Below are positions 16,888 through 26,000 of a DNA stretch of 46,184 bases, in pieces. The notes beneath the pieces were generated by a model. The model was given only the letters and a program-made list of their open reading frames with translations, did no database searches and was not told where the DNA came from. The number at the start of each line of letters is the position of its first letter. The stretch's first letter is position 1. The translations under genes were made by a program, and so were the position numbers. Source of the DNA: Candidatus Binataceae bacterium (GTDB lineage: Bacteria; Desulfobacterota; Binatia; Binatales; Binataceae); assembly GCA_030041155.1 (NCBI GenBank), contig JASHOJ010000120.1, forward strand, positions 1 to 46,184, read 5' to 3'.

Positions 16888-17583
16888 ATGGGAACCAGAA
16901 GCGGAAAAATTCTCGGCCGTATCGCACTGGCGGTGGTGCTTGCCTCGATGCTGACGGTCGCGGCCTGTCAGAACGAGCAAATCGGGTTCGGCGGATTTGT
17001 CGGAAACACGCCGAACACCTCGCCGGAAACCATCTTCAAGGTGCTCGGCACCATCGGAACCCCATTCACCCTGCTGATTTCCAACGCGCGCTCATCGTGG
17101 CAAGTCCAGGGCAATATTCCCCTGAACATCACGATCATCAACAATGTGAACGTGGGCGCTAACACGCCGGGACGGATGATCGCGACCAAGCTTGCCAGCG
17201 ACAACAGCCTGATGAGCCTGGAGATCATGAGCGGCTTTACGGTCATCACCGCCGCCTCCACCACTCAACCCTACGGCAACGTGACGATTACCACCGGCAC
17301 TCCGCTGCCGGAATCTCCGCCGCTTGTCACCAACGATGTGCGAGTCTTCGTCGCCGGCCCGTTCAGCGAGCGCTTCACCGGCTTTATCGAAGATTCGCAG
17401 GTTGGATTTGAGTTTCAGCAGCGCGTGCCTGCGCTCTACCTGTTCGATCTTCCGAACGGCAAGGTTGATGCCACGTTTATCCAAATCCAGGATTTCGGGC
17501 CCTTCAAAGTCAACATGACCCTTAACGGCAAGCTGATCGCTACCGCCAGTGGCGAGCCAAATGTGACTATTCGCGAGCCTTAG
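16888..17583 (+). CDS. Putative lipoprotein of unknown function
   Basis: A 231-residue protein with a type II signal peptide: basic start, hydrophobic core, lipobox TVAAC with Cys27. After residue 28 there is no Asp, so export to the outer membrane would be expected under E. coli rules (inference). The mature part is Thr/Asn-rich and beta-stranded: NIPLNITIINNVNVG, YGNVTITTGT and KVDATFIQIQDFGPFKVNMTLNG. No recognised domain. It follows the large secreted protein by 3 bases and is surely cotranscribed, so the two may act together at the cell surface. The ATG at 16888 has no strong ribosome-binding site; coupling to the upstream stop is likely. Confidence 0.78.
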   Translation: MGTRSGKILGRIALAVVLASMLTVAACQNEQIGFGGFVGNTPNTSPETIFKVLGTIGTPFTLLISNARSSWQVQGNIPLNITIINNVNVGANTPGRMIATKLASDNSLMSLEIMSGFTVITAASTTQPYGNVTITTGTPLPESPPLVTNDVRVFVAGPFSERFTGFIEDSQVGFEFQQRVPALYLFDLPNGKVDATFIQIQDFGPFKVNMTLNGKLIATASGEPNVTIREP

Positions 17584-17637
17584 ATTGCCTTGGGACTTCG
17601 CGAATGACCGAAAGGCCACCTTTCGTCCAGACCTCAA

Positions 17638-17666
17638 TTGACAGGCGATCGTTTTGAGAATATTTA
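17638..17666 (+). promoter_or_regulatory. Candidate sigma70 promoter of the emrA-like gene
   Basis: A perfect TTGACA (17638-17643), a 17-base spacer and TATTTA (17661-17666). The predicted start near 17673 falls inside the palindrome at 17668-17690, the usual arrangement for a repressor that blocks transcription initiation. Confidence 0.5.
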
Positions 17667-17667
17667 G

Positions 17668-17690
17668 CCGTTCGTGCATTGAACGAACGG
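17668..17690. promoter_or_regulatory. 23-bp palindromic operator-like site
   Basis: CCGTTCGT and ACGAACGG are perfect 8-base inverted arms separated by 7 bases. Size and location (directly downstream of the -10 box, before an efflux adaptor gene) fit a TetR/AcrR-type operator. No regulator gene is adjacent, so a trans-acting repressor is inferred. Confidence 0.55.
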
Positions 17691-17733
17691 TCAGTTGCCG
17701 CAGCTTCAGGGCTTTTCTAAGCTTCCGGTAGGG

Positions 17734-18945
17734 ATGAGATTCTTAACACTTCGCCGCGTTTTGTTGGTGATCGTCGTTATCGCAATCCTGGCGTCCATTG
17801 CGCCGGCGATGCACTTCTACAAATATTTTGAAAGCCACGTCTCGACCGACGACGCATACGTCGACGGTACCGTCGCGCTGGTCTCCTCGCGCGTTGCCGG
17901 AACCGTCAACAACCTCTATGTGGAGGACAACTGGACGGTCAAAGAGGGCGACCTGCTCCTTACGCTCGACCCGCGCGACTTCGAAGTTCGCGTCGAGCAG
18001 GCCAGGGCCGAACTAGCGCGCGCCCGCCAGAGCGTGGACCAGATGTATGCCGGCGTGGATGCGGCGGAATCGGGCGTTCGCCTCGCGCAGAGCCAACTTC
18101 ATCAGGCGCAGATCGATTGGGGTCGCGCCCAGCAGCTTAAGTCGCAAGGCGTGGTCTCGGCGGAATACTACGATCAGGCGCAGACCGCGCTTCGCGTCGC
18201 GATGGCGAACTCCGCTCTTGCGCTGCATGAGCAGAGCCAGGCCCAAGCCGCGCTCGGTCCCGAGGTCGGCGACACCGACCATTCGCGCTATGACCGCCCG
18301 ATCGTGGTGCAGGCGGAAGCCGCGTTGCAATCCGCGGAACTCGATCTCACCTACACGAAAATTCGCGCGCCGTTCTCGGGTATCGTGACCCATAAGACAG
18401 CCCACGTGGGCAATCGGGTGCAGGTCGGCGAACCGCTGATGGCTATCGTGCCGCTGCACCATCTCTATGTCACCGCGAACTTCAAGGAGACCCAACTGAC
18501 CGACGTGCGGGTCGGCCAGGAAGCCGATGTGAGCGCGGACATCTACCCCGGCTACACCTACCGCGCCCACGTCGATTCGATCAGCATGGGCACCGGCGCG
18601 TCATTCTCGCTGCTGCCGCCCGAAAACGCGACCGGCAACTGGGTCAAAGTCGTACAGCGCGTTCCGGTAAAGATCGTTTTCGATCAGCCGATACCCGCGG
18701 ACAAGCCGCTGCGCATCGGCCTTTCGGTCGAAGTCGCGATCAATATCGGCAACACTCACGGCGCATTCCTCTCCTCGCTTGTGCAAAGGCATTTCGATCG
18801 CGGCGGCGAAAGAATTCCCAACGAAACGCTGAAGGAACAGCCCATCCCGCCGGTTAATCCGTCGCCTGAGCAGCCGCCCGCACAGAAGCAGCCCCTAGGA
18901 CAGCATCGGCAGTTCCTGCGCGATCTGTTCCACGACCGCGATTAA
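17734..18945 (+). CDS. EmrA/HlyD-family membrane-fusion (efflux adaptor) protein
   Basis: About 403 residues. An N-terminal membrane anchor (residues 8-25) is followed by the EmrA-type motif STDDAYVDG (37-45), then a biotinyl-lipoyl half motif (VSSRVAGTVNNLYVEDNWTVKEGD). A long alpha-hairpin (about 90-190) leads to the second lipoyl half (LDLTYTKIRAPFSGIV), a beta-barrel (NFKETQLTDVRVGQ) and a Pro/Gln-rich charged tail. Role in the family: periplasmic bridge between an inner-membrane MFS pump (EmrB) and a TolC-like channel. Neither partner gene is next to it. The ATG at 17734 is chosen; the frame opens at a TTG (17695), but this lies only 4 bases past the palindrome and lacks a binding site. 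Ribosome-binding site of the ATG is also unusual (GGTAGGG abuts it). Confidence 0.88.
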   Translation: MRFLTLRRVLLVIVVIAILASIAPAMHFYKYFESHVSTDDAYVDGTVALVSSRVAGTVNNLYVEDNWTVKEGDLLLTLDPRDFEVRVEQARAELARARQSVDQMYAGVDAAESGVRLAQSQLHQAQIDWGRAQQLKSQGVVSAEYYDQAQTALRVAMANSALALHEQSQAQAALGPEVGDTDHSRYDRPIVVQAEAALQSAELDLTYTKIRAPFSGIVTHKTAHVGNRVQVGEPLMAIVPLHHLYVTANFKETQLTDVRVGQEADVSADIYPGYTYRAHVDSISMGTGASFSLLPPENATGNWVKVVQRVPVKIVFDQPIPADKPLRIGLSVEVAINIGNTHGAFLSSLVQRHFDRGGERIPNETLKEQPIPPVNPSPEQPPAQKQPLGQHRQFLRDLFHDRD

Positions 18946-19040
18946 ATTTCGTCCGCGCTGACACCCGTGTCAGTCGCAATTGCCTTCGCCGCTATCGATG
19001 TATTACCTTCATCGGCCAGCGATTACGCCGCGCGCCTTTC

Positions 19041-20120
19041 ATGATCGATCCCAGCTCCATCCAGCAGAAGCTCGCCGCCTGGCTCGGCGCGGAAATCTCG
19101 ATGCTGCGCGTGCTGGCGAGCGGATGGGAGACGACCGTGTTCGAGTTCGCGCTCGCCGCGCGCTCGCATCGCTTTCCGGAAATTCCCGTCGCCCGCCCGA
19201 TCGTGCTGCGTTTCTACCAAGGGCACCTTGCCGATGATAAGGGACCGCGCGAATACCTGACCATCGACTGCCTTTCCCGCGCGGGATTCGCGGTTCCGAA
19301 ACCGTATGCCTTCGAGCCGGATCACGCCGCGCTCGGCGAGCCGTTTTTGGTGATGCAGCGGCTCGCTGGCGGACCACTCTTCATCACCAGGAGCTTCGCG
19401 CAGGCGTTCAAGACTTTTTCACTTGGGTTTTTTGGCTTCGTTCGCGCGCAGACCAAACTGCATCGGCTGAATCCGCGCGCCGATGGATTGAAGGACATTC
19501 CGCGCGCCTTTCAGACCGATCTGGCGCCGCCGGGCACTCCGATGCTCGATCGGGCGCTTAAGATTATCGGCGATCGCATCGAACACGGTCCGCTTCCCGG
19601 GCTGCGCGACGCGTGGCGCCGCCTTTCCGCTCGCGCGGGCGTCTATCGGGTCGCGGATGAGTCCGTCCTCCACCTCGACTATCATCCGCGCAATGTTATC
19701 GTTGCGGGAACCCGCCTAAGCGGCGTGATCGATTGGGTCAACACCGATATCGGCGACCGCCATCTCGATGCGGCGATGACAGCGGCGATTCTCTCCTCCT
19801 CCGCACTCGAGCATCCCAGATGGATGCGTGACAATCTCGCCGGTAATACTCTGCGCGCCAGCTTCGCCTCGCTATACGTCCCGCTCTACCATGCGATGGC
19901 GCGGCTTGATTTCGATCGCTTCCGCTACTGTCAGGCGGTGGCCGCGATGCTGCGGCTATCGATGATGGGAATGATGCGCGCGCATGGACCGGAAGCACTC
20001 GGCTACCAGGCCGACGCGGCAAGTGAAGTCACGCCGTCGGTCGTGCGACTCCTCTCGCGCTATGCCGAGCGCAAGAGCGGTGAGCGCGTCCGCCTCGACT
20101 TTGCCCCGCAAACCACCTAG
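19041..20120 (+). CDS. APH-fold phosphotransferase family protein
   Basis: A 359-residue protein of the aminoglycoside phosphotransferase / choline kinase fold. The N-lobe has ASGWETTVFEF and PIVLRFYQ. The catalytic loop is LHLDYHPRNVI (H211, D213, N218, the HxDxxxxN pattern) and the metal-binding Asp is D231 in GVIDWVNTD. The conserved Asp pair and Asn are all present, so it is probably an active small-molecule kinase. The family is broad, including homoserine, methylthioribose and antibiotic kinases, and resistance should not be assumed. It lies 95 bases after the emrA-like gene and converges on acnA. No strong ribosome-binding site at the ATG. Confidence 0.82.
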   Translation: MIDPSSIQQKLAAWLGAEISMLRVLASGWETTVFEFALAARSHRFPEIPVARPIVLRFYQGHLADDKGPREYLTIDCLSRAGFAVPKPYAFEPDHAALGEPFLVMQRLAGGPLFITRSFAQAFKTFSLGFFGFVRAQTKLHRLNPRADGLKDIPRAFQTDLAPPGTPMLDRALKIIGDRIEHGPLPGLRDAWRRLSARAGVYRVADESVLHLDYHPRNVIVAGTRLSGVIDWVNTDIGDRHLDAAMTAAILSSSALEHPRWMRDNLAGNTLRASFASLYVPLYHAMARLDFDRFRYCQAVAAMLRLSMMGMMRAHGPEALGYQADAASEVTPSVVRLLSRYAERKSGERVRLDFAPQTT

Positions 20121-20165
20121 CCCGCCGCCGACGCGTTTGGTGAGGGCGCTTGGCATTGCGCCATG

Positions 20166-22928
20166 TCACGCCCGCAGCAATTCCCGCAGCACGAATGGCA
20201 GAATGCCGCCGTGCCGGATGTACTCAACCTCGTCTGGCGTATCGACTCGGGCCACGACCTCAAATTCCTTCGCCTTACCATCCTGCTCGGCGCGAACCTT
20301 AAGCCGCTGCCGCTGCTTCAGTCCGCCCGCGACGCCCGTGATCGAATAGACCTCGCGCCCGGTGAGTCCGATCGTCTCGCGCGTCTGCCCGGGCATAAAT
20401 TCGAGGGCGAGCACGCCCATCCCGATCAGGTTGCTGCGATGAATCCGCTCGAAGCTCTCGGCGATAACCGCTTTCACGCCCAATAGCTGCGTGCCTTTTG
20501 CGGCCCAATCGCGCGATGATCCAGAGCCGTACTCTTTGCCCGCAATCACAACCAGCGGAACCTTTTCCGCCCGGTAGCGCTCGGCCGCATCGAAGATCGT
20601 CATCTTCTCGCCGTCGGGCTGATGCGCCGTGAACCCGCCTTCGACTCCGGGCACCATCAGATTGCGCAGCCGGATGTTGGCGAAGGTCCCGCGCACCATC
20701 ACCTCGTGATTTCCCCGCCGCGATCCATAGGAATTGAAGTCGCGCGGCGAAACCCCGTGCGCGACCAAATATTTTCCCGCCGGAGAGTCCAATCCGATCG
20801 ATCCCGCCGGCGAGATATGATCGGTCGTCACGCTGTCGCCCAGCACCGCCAGCGCGCGCGCATCCTTGATGTCGGCGAACGAACCCGCCTGCGCGCCCAC
20901 GCCGTCAAAGAACGGCGGCGCTTTCACGTACTCGGAATCCTTCTCCCACGCGAACAGGTTTCCGCTCGGAATTTTCAGGCTGCGCCATCGTTCGTCGCCC
21001 TCGAAAACCTTGCCGTACTCGCCGCGGAACATCGCGGACTCGACCGACGACGAAACCGCTTGCGCAACTTCCTCGGCCGAGGGCCAGATGTCGCGAAGAT
21101 AAACCGGCTTCCCCTGCTTATCATTTCCAAGCGGCTCGTGATCCAAGTCGATATCCATCGTCCCCGCGATCGCATAGGCGACCACCAGCGGCGGCGATGC
21201 GAGATAATTGAAGCGCACGGTCGGATTGATTCGTCCCTCGAAATTCCGATTGCCGCTCAGCACCGCGGCGGCGACCAGATTTCCGGTCTTCACGGCGGCG
21301 GCGATACTTTCGTCGATCGGACCGCTGTTGCCGATACACGTCGTGCATCCGTAGCCGACCAGATCGAAATGCAACTCGCGCAGCGGTTCCAGCAATCCCG
21401 CGCGGCGCAAATACTGGGTTACGACTTTCGATCCCGGCGCGAGGCTGGTTTTCACCCACGGCCTGACGGTAAGTCCGCGCTCGACCGCTTTTTTCGCGAG
21501 CAGTCCCGCGCCGACCATCACCGACGGATTCGAGGTGTTGGTGCAGCTCGTGATCGCCGCGATTATCACCGAGCCGTGCGTGATCGGAAACTTCACGCCG
21601 TCGCGCTCGGCTTCTACCGCGTGCCCGAGTGCGCCGAGTTCGCCGGATTGCACGCGCTGATGCGGCGCAAGGCCGGTGCTCCCGCCCTCGGAGAGCCAGC
21701 GTTCGACGATTTTCGGATTGATACTGCCGTGATCGGAAACCTCTTTGGAAAGATCGTTGCGGAAAACGCTCTTGGCTTGCTTAAGCGGGATCCGGTCCTG
21801 TGGCCGCCGCGGTCCCGCGATACTCGGCTCCACGCTCGCAAGATCCAGATCAAGCGTGTCCGAGAAATGCGGCTCGGGAGTCTCTGCGGTATGAAACAGC
21901 CCCTGCTCCTTGCAGTACGCCTCGACCAGCTTCACCAGCTCTTCGGGGCGCCCGCTCATCCTGAGATACGCAAGCGTCTGCGCATCAACCGGGAAAAATC
22001 CGATCGTCGCGCCGTACTCCGGCGACATATTGCCGAGCGTCGCGCGATCGGCGACCGACAACGACGCGATTCCCGATCCGCAATACTCGACGAACTTCCC
22101 GACTACGCCCTTCTTGCGCAGCATCTGGGTGACGGTCAGCACCAGGTCGGTCGCAGTCGCTCCCGGACGCAGACTGCCATGCATGCGGAACCCGACCACC
22201 TCGGGAATCAGCATCGGGATCGATCGCCCGAGCATCGCGGCCTCCGCTTCGATTCCGCCCACGCCCCATCCGACCACGCCGAGGCCGTTTACCATCGTGG
22301 TATGCGAATCGGTGCCGAGCACCGTGTCGGGATATGCGGCGCCATCCTTGTTCGCGAACACCACCGGCGCCAGATATTCGAGGTTGACCTGATGAACGAT
22401 CCCGGTGTCCGGCGGCACGACCCGAAAATTATCGAACGCGCCCTGTCCCCAGCGCAGGAATAGATAGCGCTCGCGATTTCGCTCGAACTCAATTCGCGCG
22501 TTGGTCGCGAATGCGTCGGCGCTGCCATACGCGTCAACCTGCACCGAATGATCGATCACCAAATCGGCGGGCTGAAGCGGATTTATTCTGGCTGGGTCGC
22601 CGCCCAGGCGTCCTATCGCATCGCGCATCGCGGCCAGGTCCGCAACCACCGGCACCCCGGTAAAATCCTGCAAGAGCACGCGCGCCGGCATGAACGAGAT
22701 CTCGCGCTCGGCGGGCTTGCCGTCCCATTGCGCGATTGCCTCAACCTGATCGGCGGTGACGTTGACCCCGTCTTCGCGGCGCAGCACGTTTTCGATCATC
22801 ACCCGAATCGAAAACGGCATCTTCGAGAGCGCGAAACCGCGTTTCTCCAGCGCCTCTAGCTTGTAGATCGAGTACTCTTTGCCTCCCGATTTGAGCGTGG
22901 TGCGCGCGCCGAAACTGTTATTCGCCAT
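20166..22928 (-). CDS. acnA: Aconitate hydratase A
   Basis: A 920-residue AcnA/IRP-type aconitase. Cluster-binding cysteines are in AITSCTNTSNPSV and DLVGYGCTTCIGNSGPI; the swivel domain has VIAGKEYGSGSSRDWAAKG and AVIAESFERIHRSNLIGMGV. Reaction: citrate to isocitrate through cis-aconitate, using a [4Fe-4S] cluster. The frame is open 15 codons upstream, but the ATG at 22928 (MANNSFGARTTLKSGGKEY) is preferred because AGGAAGGA lies about 10 bases before it and this matches family N-termini. It belongs metabolically with icd, mdh, sdh and suc genes further right in the window. It converges on the APH-fold gene. Confidence 0.96.
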   Translation of the reverse strand: MANNSFGARTTLKSGGKEYSIYKLEALEKRGFALSKMPFSIRVMIENVLRREDGVNVTADQVEAIAQWDGKPAEREISFMPARVLLQDFTGVPVVADLAAMRDAIGRLGGDPARINPLQPADLVIDHSVQVDAYGSADAFATNARIEFERNRERYLFLRWGQGAFDNFRVVPPDTGIVHQVNLEYLAPVVFANKDGAAYPDTVLGTDSHTTMVNGLGVVGWGVGGIEAEAAMLGRSIPMLIPEVVGFRMHGSLRPGATATDLVLTVTQMLRKKGVVGKFVEYCGSGIASLSVADRATLGNMSPEYGATIGFFPVDAQTLAYLRMSGRPEELVKLVEAYCKEQGLFHTAETPEPHFSDTLDLDLASVEPSIAGPRRPQDRIPLKQAKSVFRNDLSKEVSDHGSINPKIVERWLSEGGSTGLAPHQRVQSGELGALGHAVEAERDGVKFPITHGSVIIAAITSCTNTSNPSVMVGAGLLAKKAVERGLTVRPWVKTSLAPGSKVVTQYLRRAGLLEPLRELHFDLVGYGCTTCIGNSGPIDESIAAAVKTGNLVAAAVLSGNRNFEGRINPTVRFNYLASPPLVVAYAIAGTMDIDLDHEPLGNDKQGKPVYLRDIWPSAEEVAQAVSSSVESAMFRGEYGKVFEGDERWRSLKIPSGNLFAWEKDSEYVKAPPFFDGVGAQAGSFADIKDARALAVLGDSVTTDHISPAGSIGLDSPAGKYLVAHGVSPRDFNSYGSRRGNHEVMVRGTFANIRLRNLMVPGVEGGFTAHQPDGEKMTIFDAAERYRAEKVPLVVIAGKEYGSGSSRDWAAKGTQLLGVKAVIAESFERIHRSNLIGMGVLALEFMPGQTRETIGLTGREVYSITGVAGGLKQRQRLKVRAEQDGKAKEFEVVARVDTPDEVEYIRHGGILPFVLRELLRA

Positions 22929-23042
22929 TGGTGTGATTTCCTTCCTGAAAAGCGAAGCGCGCCTTGAGCTCAAAGCGCGCGAGACGGATTCGAGGCCGAT
23001 TGGGATCCATCTGCGACCACAATAGCGCGGCTTTTACGCGGG

Positions 23043-26000
23043 TCAATTGCGCCCTCTCCCCGCCGCGCGCGCCGGTATTGGCCCGTGCAGACCGTCATAG
23101 ACCAGCGCGCGGCCGTCGGAATGAAACCGCATCGCGGCAAGCATCCCGACCCTCCGCGAACTCAGCGCGTTTTCGCCGTCGATCGTGTCAATTACGATCT
23201 TCTGCGCGACTTTCTGCCGCGCTTCGATAAGCGCTGCAACCGCCGCGCTGAACGCCTCATCGTCGAGCGCGGCAAGCGAAGTGAGCGCCCGGCCCGACAG
23301 CCCGAGTATCGCGGCTCCCGCGCGCATCACGATCAGATTCGCCGCGTCGCGCGAGATCGCGCAGGCGGGCAGCAGCGCGCCGTAGGGATTCGCGGGATCG
23401 GCAGCGCTGATCGCGGTCGGCTTTGCGAGCGCCGGCCTCTCGGTTCTCGCCGCGCGCAGCATCTCCACCGCTTCCGGCAGCGCGTACTGCTCCGCGGAAA
23501 GCGATCGCACGAACCATCCGCGCCGAATCGTTCCTCCGTATTCCATACGCCTGAGCGCGAACGAAACTTCGTGCCACGCCAGATCGGACGCTTCCATCGC
23601 GAGCATCTCGCGCGAGACGATCCCGTTGCGCGAGAGCATCGCAAGCGCCAGATCGCGAGCCGAATCCTCGCATTTCACGGCACTCGATCCTATTGCCGAC
23701 CATCTTCCCGCAACGCTCGACTTAAGCCGCGCGCGCACCGCCGCGTCATGGCGGCTGATCCTGCCACGCTCCGCAGGCGGCATCGCGATCGAATCAAGCG
23801 CGGCGTGATCCGCCGCGAGCATCCGAAGCGGCGCGAAGCTGTCATTAGCGGCAAGCCCTTTGGCGGCAAGACGCCACACCGCGCGGAGCGTGTCGCGCTC
23901 GGAGAGATTTGCGCGCTCGGAAAGCTGGTCGAGATATTGCGCGCCGCCCGAGGTCAGCGCGGCGAAGACCGCCTGCTCGCGCGGGTCGCCGCCCGATTCC
24001 GCATCTGGCTCGCCGCGCTCGCTCGCATCTTTTTGCGCATCGCCTCGCGACCCGCCGCCGGTGCTTGCGCGTGCAACGAAGGTGATCTTTTCCGGCGCCG
24101 CGCCGTCCTCGTCTCTCGAATTTTCCGAATCTTCCGAGCGAGCGGCGACCCACGTCATCTGCCCGCTCATGCACAATAGGTCAAGCATCTCCTGCCGATA
24201 ACCGGGGACGCGCGCGGGAAGAATTTCCCGCTCCCAGAACGCGGGCGTGTACGCGAGACCGGAAAGCTGCTCGAGCACAAGCGCGACGCCCGCCGCATCA
24301 GCGGAAATATCCGCGCCGCCAAGATGCATCCAGCGCATGCGGAAGCTCGCGTATTCGGGGTCGGAGCACGGTTCGATTTCGGCGCGCAGTTTGGCAATGG
24401 TCGCGCGATGAATCCGTTCCAGATTGTATCGCTCGCACCACTGCTCGGCTGAGGCAGAAGTGAAATGGCCGCGAAACATGGCGCCTGCCGCTTCGAGTTG
24501 AACCAGCGCCGCGTCGATTGCGGAACCCGGCAAATTCAGTCGCGCGGCCACTTGGTCGCGAACCACCGGACCTGAGGTTTTGAGCGCGCGGCGCACCAGT
24601 TCGCGCATCGCCTCATCGTGATCGATTTCGCGATCAATTTGCATTCCCCGCGTGATCTCGAGCATCGCCTCGGGATAAACCGCCGCGAAAATGGACGTGT
24701 CTTCTCTCGCGATGATGACCTCGCGATCGCGCAAATCGCTTGAGAGAAGCCGCACGCTTATCAACCGCCCTTCCCGCAACAGATCCGCAGCCATCGCGCG
24801 CGCGGTTTCTCCGCCACGCTCCTCGATTTCAGCCGCGCCGAGCGCGCCATGCGCGCGAATCAGCTCGTAAAGCTCGTCGGCATCGCGCGGCCGGGTGTTC
24901 ATCGCGAGCCCCGTCACTTCCGCCGCGACCGTGGCAACCGCCTCTTCCGCGAGCATCGAGGACAAATCGTCTTCGCGAAAAACGTCTTCCGCCATCCCGC
25001 GATTCATCGTCACCGTGCGCGAACGCCGATTCGCGCGCTCGCCGCCGTCAAGGAACGAATAGTCCCACGCGAGCAGCAGGCGATGAGCGAACACCGAGGG
25101 CGAAATCGAATCGACGAACACGGCGCGAATCGCGCCGCTTTCGATTCCCGCCAGCACCGATTCCATCCGCGCCGCGTCGGCCGATTCGGTCAGGCACTCG
25201 CGCATCGTTTCCGCAACGATGTGATGCGCCGGAATGGGAATCGCGGGCGGACGATTCTCGAAGCACGCCTGCTGCTGTGGAAACAGAGCCGCCAGCGCTT
25301 CTTGCGAGCGCAGGCGCTGAATCCACGCGGGCACCCGGCGTCCGCGCGCCGATCGCATCACGGTAAGCGCGCGGGAGGCGACGTGCCTGAACCGCACCTC
25401 GAACATCGGCGCCGCTAGCATCGCCTGCTCCAGCACCGCACGCGAGCTTTTGGCCGGCAGCATGGCGAGCGTGTCTTCGAGCGGGAAGCTGTGGCGGGCG
25501 TTAAGCGCAATCAGCGCGCCGTCATCGATCGCCGAGGCCTGAATCTCGAAGTCGAACGACTGGCACAGGCGCTTGCGCAGCGCGAGTCCCAGCGCCCGAT
25601 TGAAGCGGATTCCAAATGGCGCGTGCACCACAATTTGAGTGCCGCCCAGCCCGTCGAAGAAGCGCTCGACCACGATCGTCCGCGAATCGGGAATTGCGCC
25701 GAGTGCGGCAATTCCGCGCCGTACGTAATCAACTGCCTTGAGCGCCGCGCCGTCATGAAGCGCGCATTCGCGCGCCAGATATTCCGCGGCCACCGCGTCT
25801 CCGCCCGACTCGATCAGCGCGGCGACATGACGGCGCAAATCCGCGATTTCGTCCGACAGCGCGTACGACCTGCCGCCCGCCTCGGTCTGCCAGAACGGCA
25901 GCGTCGGCGCCATCCCGGGCGCCGCCTCGACCATCAGGCGTCCGCGCGAGATGCGTTGGATCTGCCACGGCATCGAGCCGAGCGCGAACACGTCGCCGCG

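Noticed and set aside
17695..17733. TTG start of the EmrA-like protein at 17695
   Set aside because: It begins 4 bases after the palindrome and lacks a binding site; the hydrophobic anchor begins just after the ATG at 17734.
19041..20120. Reading the APH-fold protein as an antibiotic-resistance gene
   Set aside because: The fold covers many metabolic kinases, and nothing in the context (no mobile element, no resistance partner) supports resistance.
20121..20165. Terminator between the APH-fold gene and acnA
   Set aside because: Only a 5-bp GGCGC/GCGCC pairing is visible, without a T-run; not enough to call.
20622..22463. 613-residue plus-strand open frame
   Set aside because: It is antisense to acnA, Arg/His-rich and without domains; a GC-driven shadow frame.
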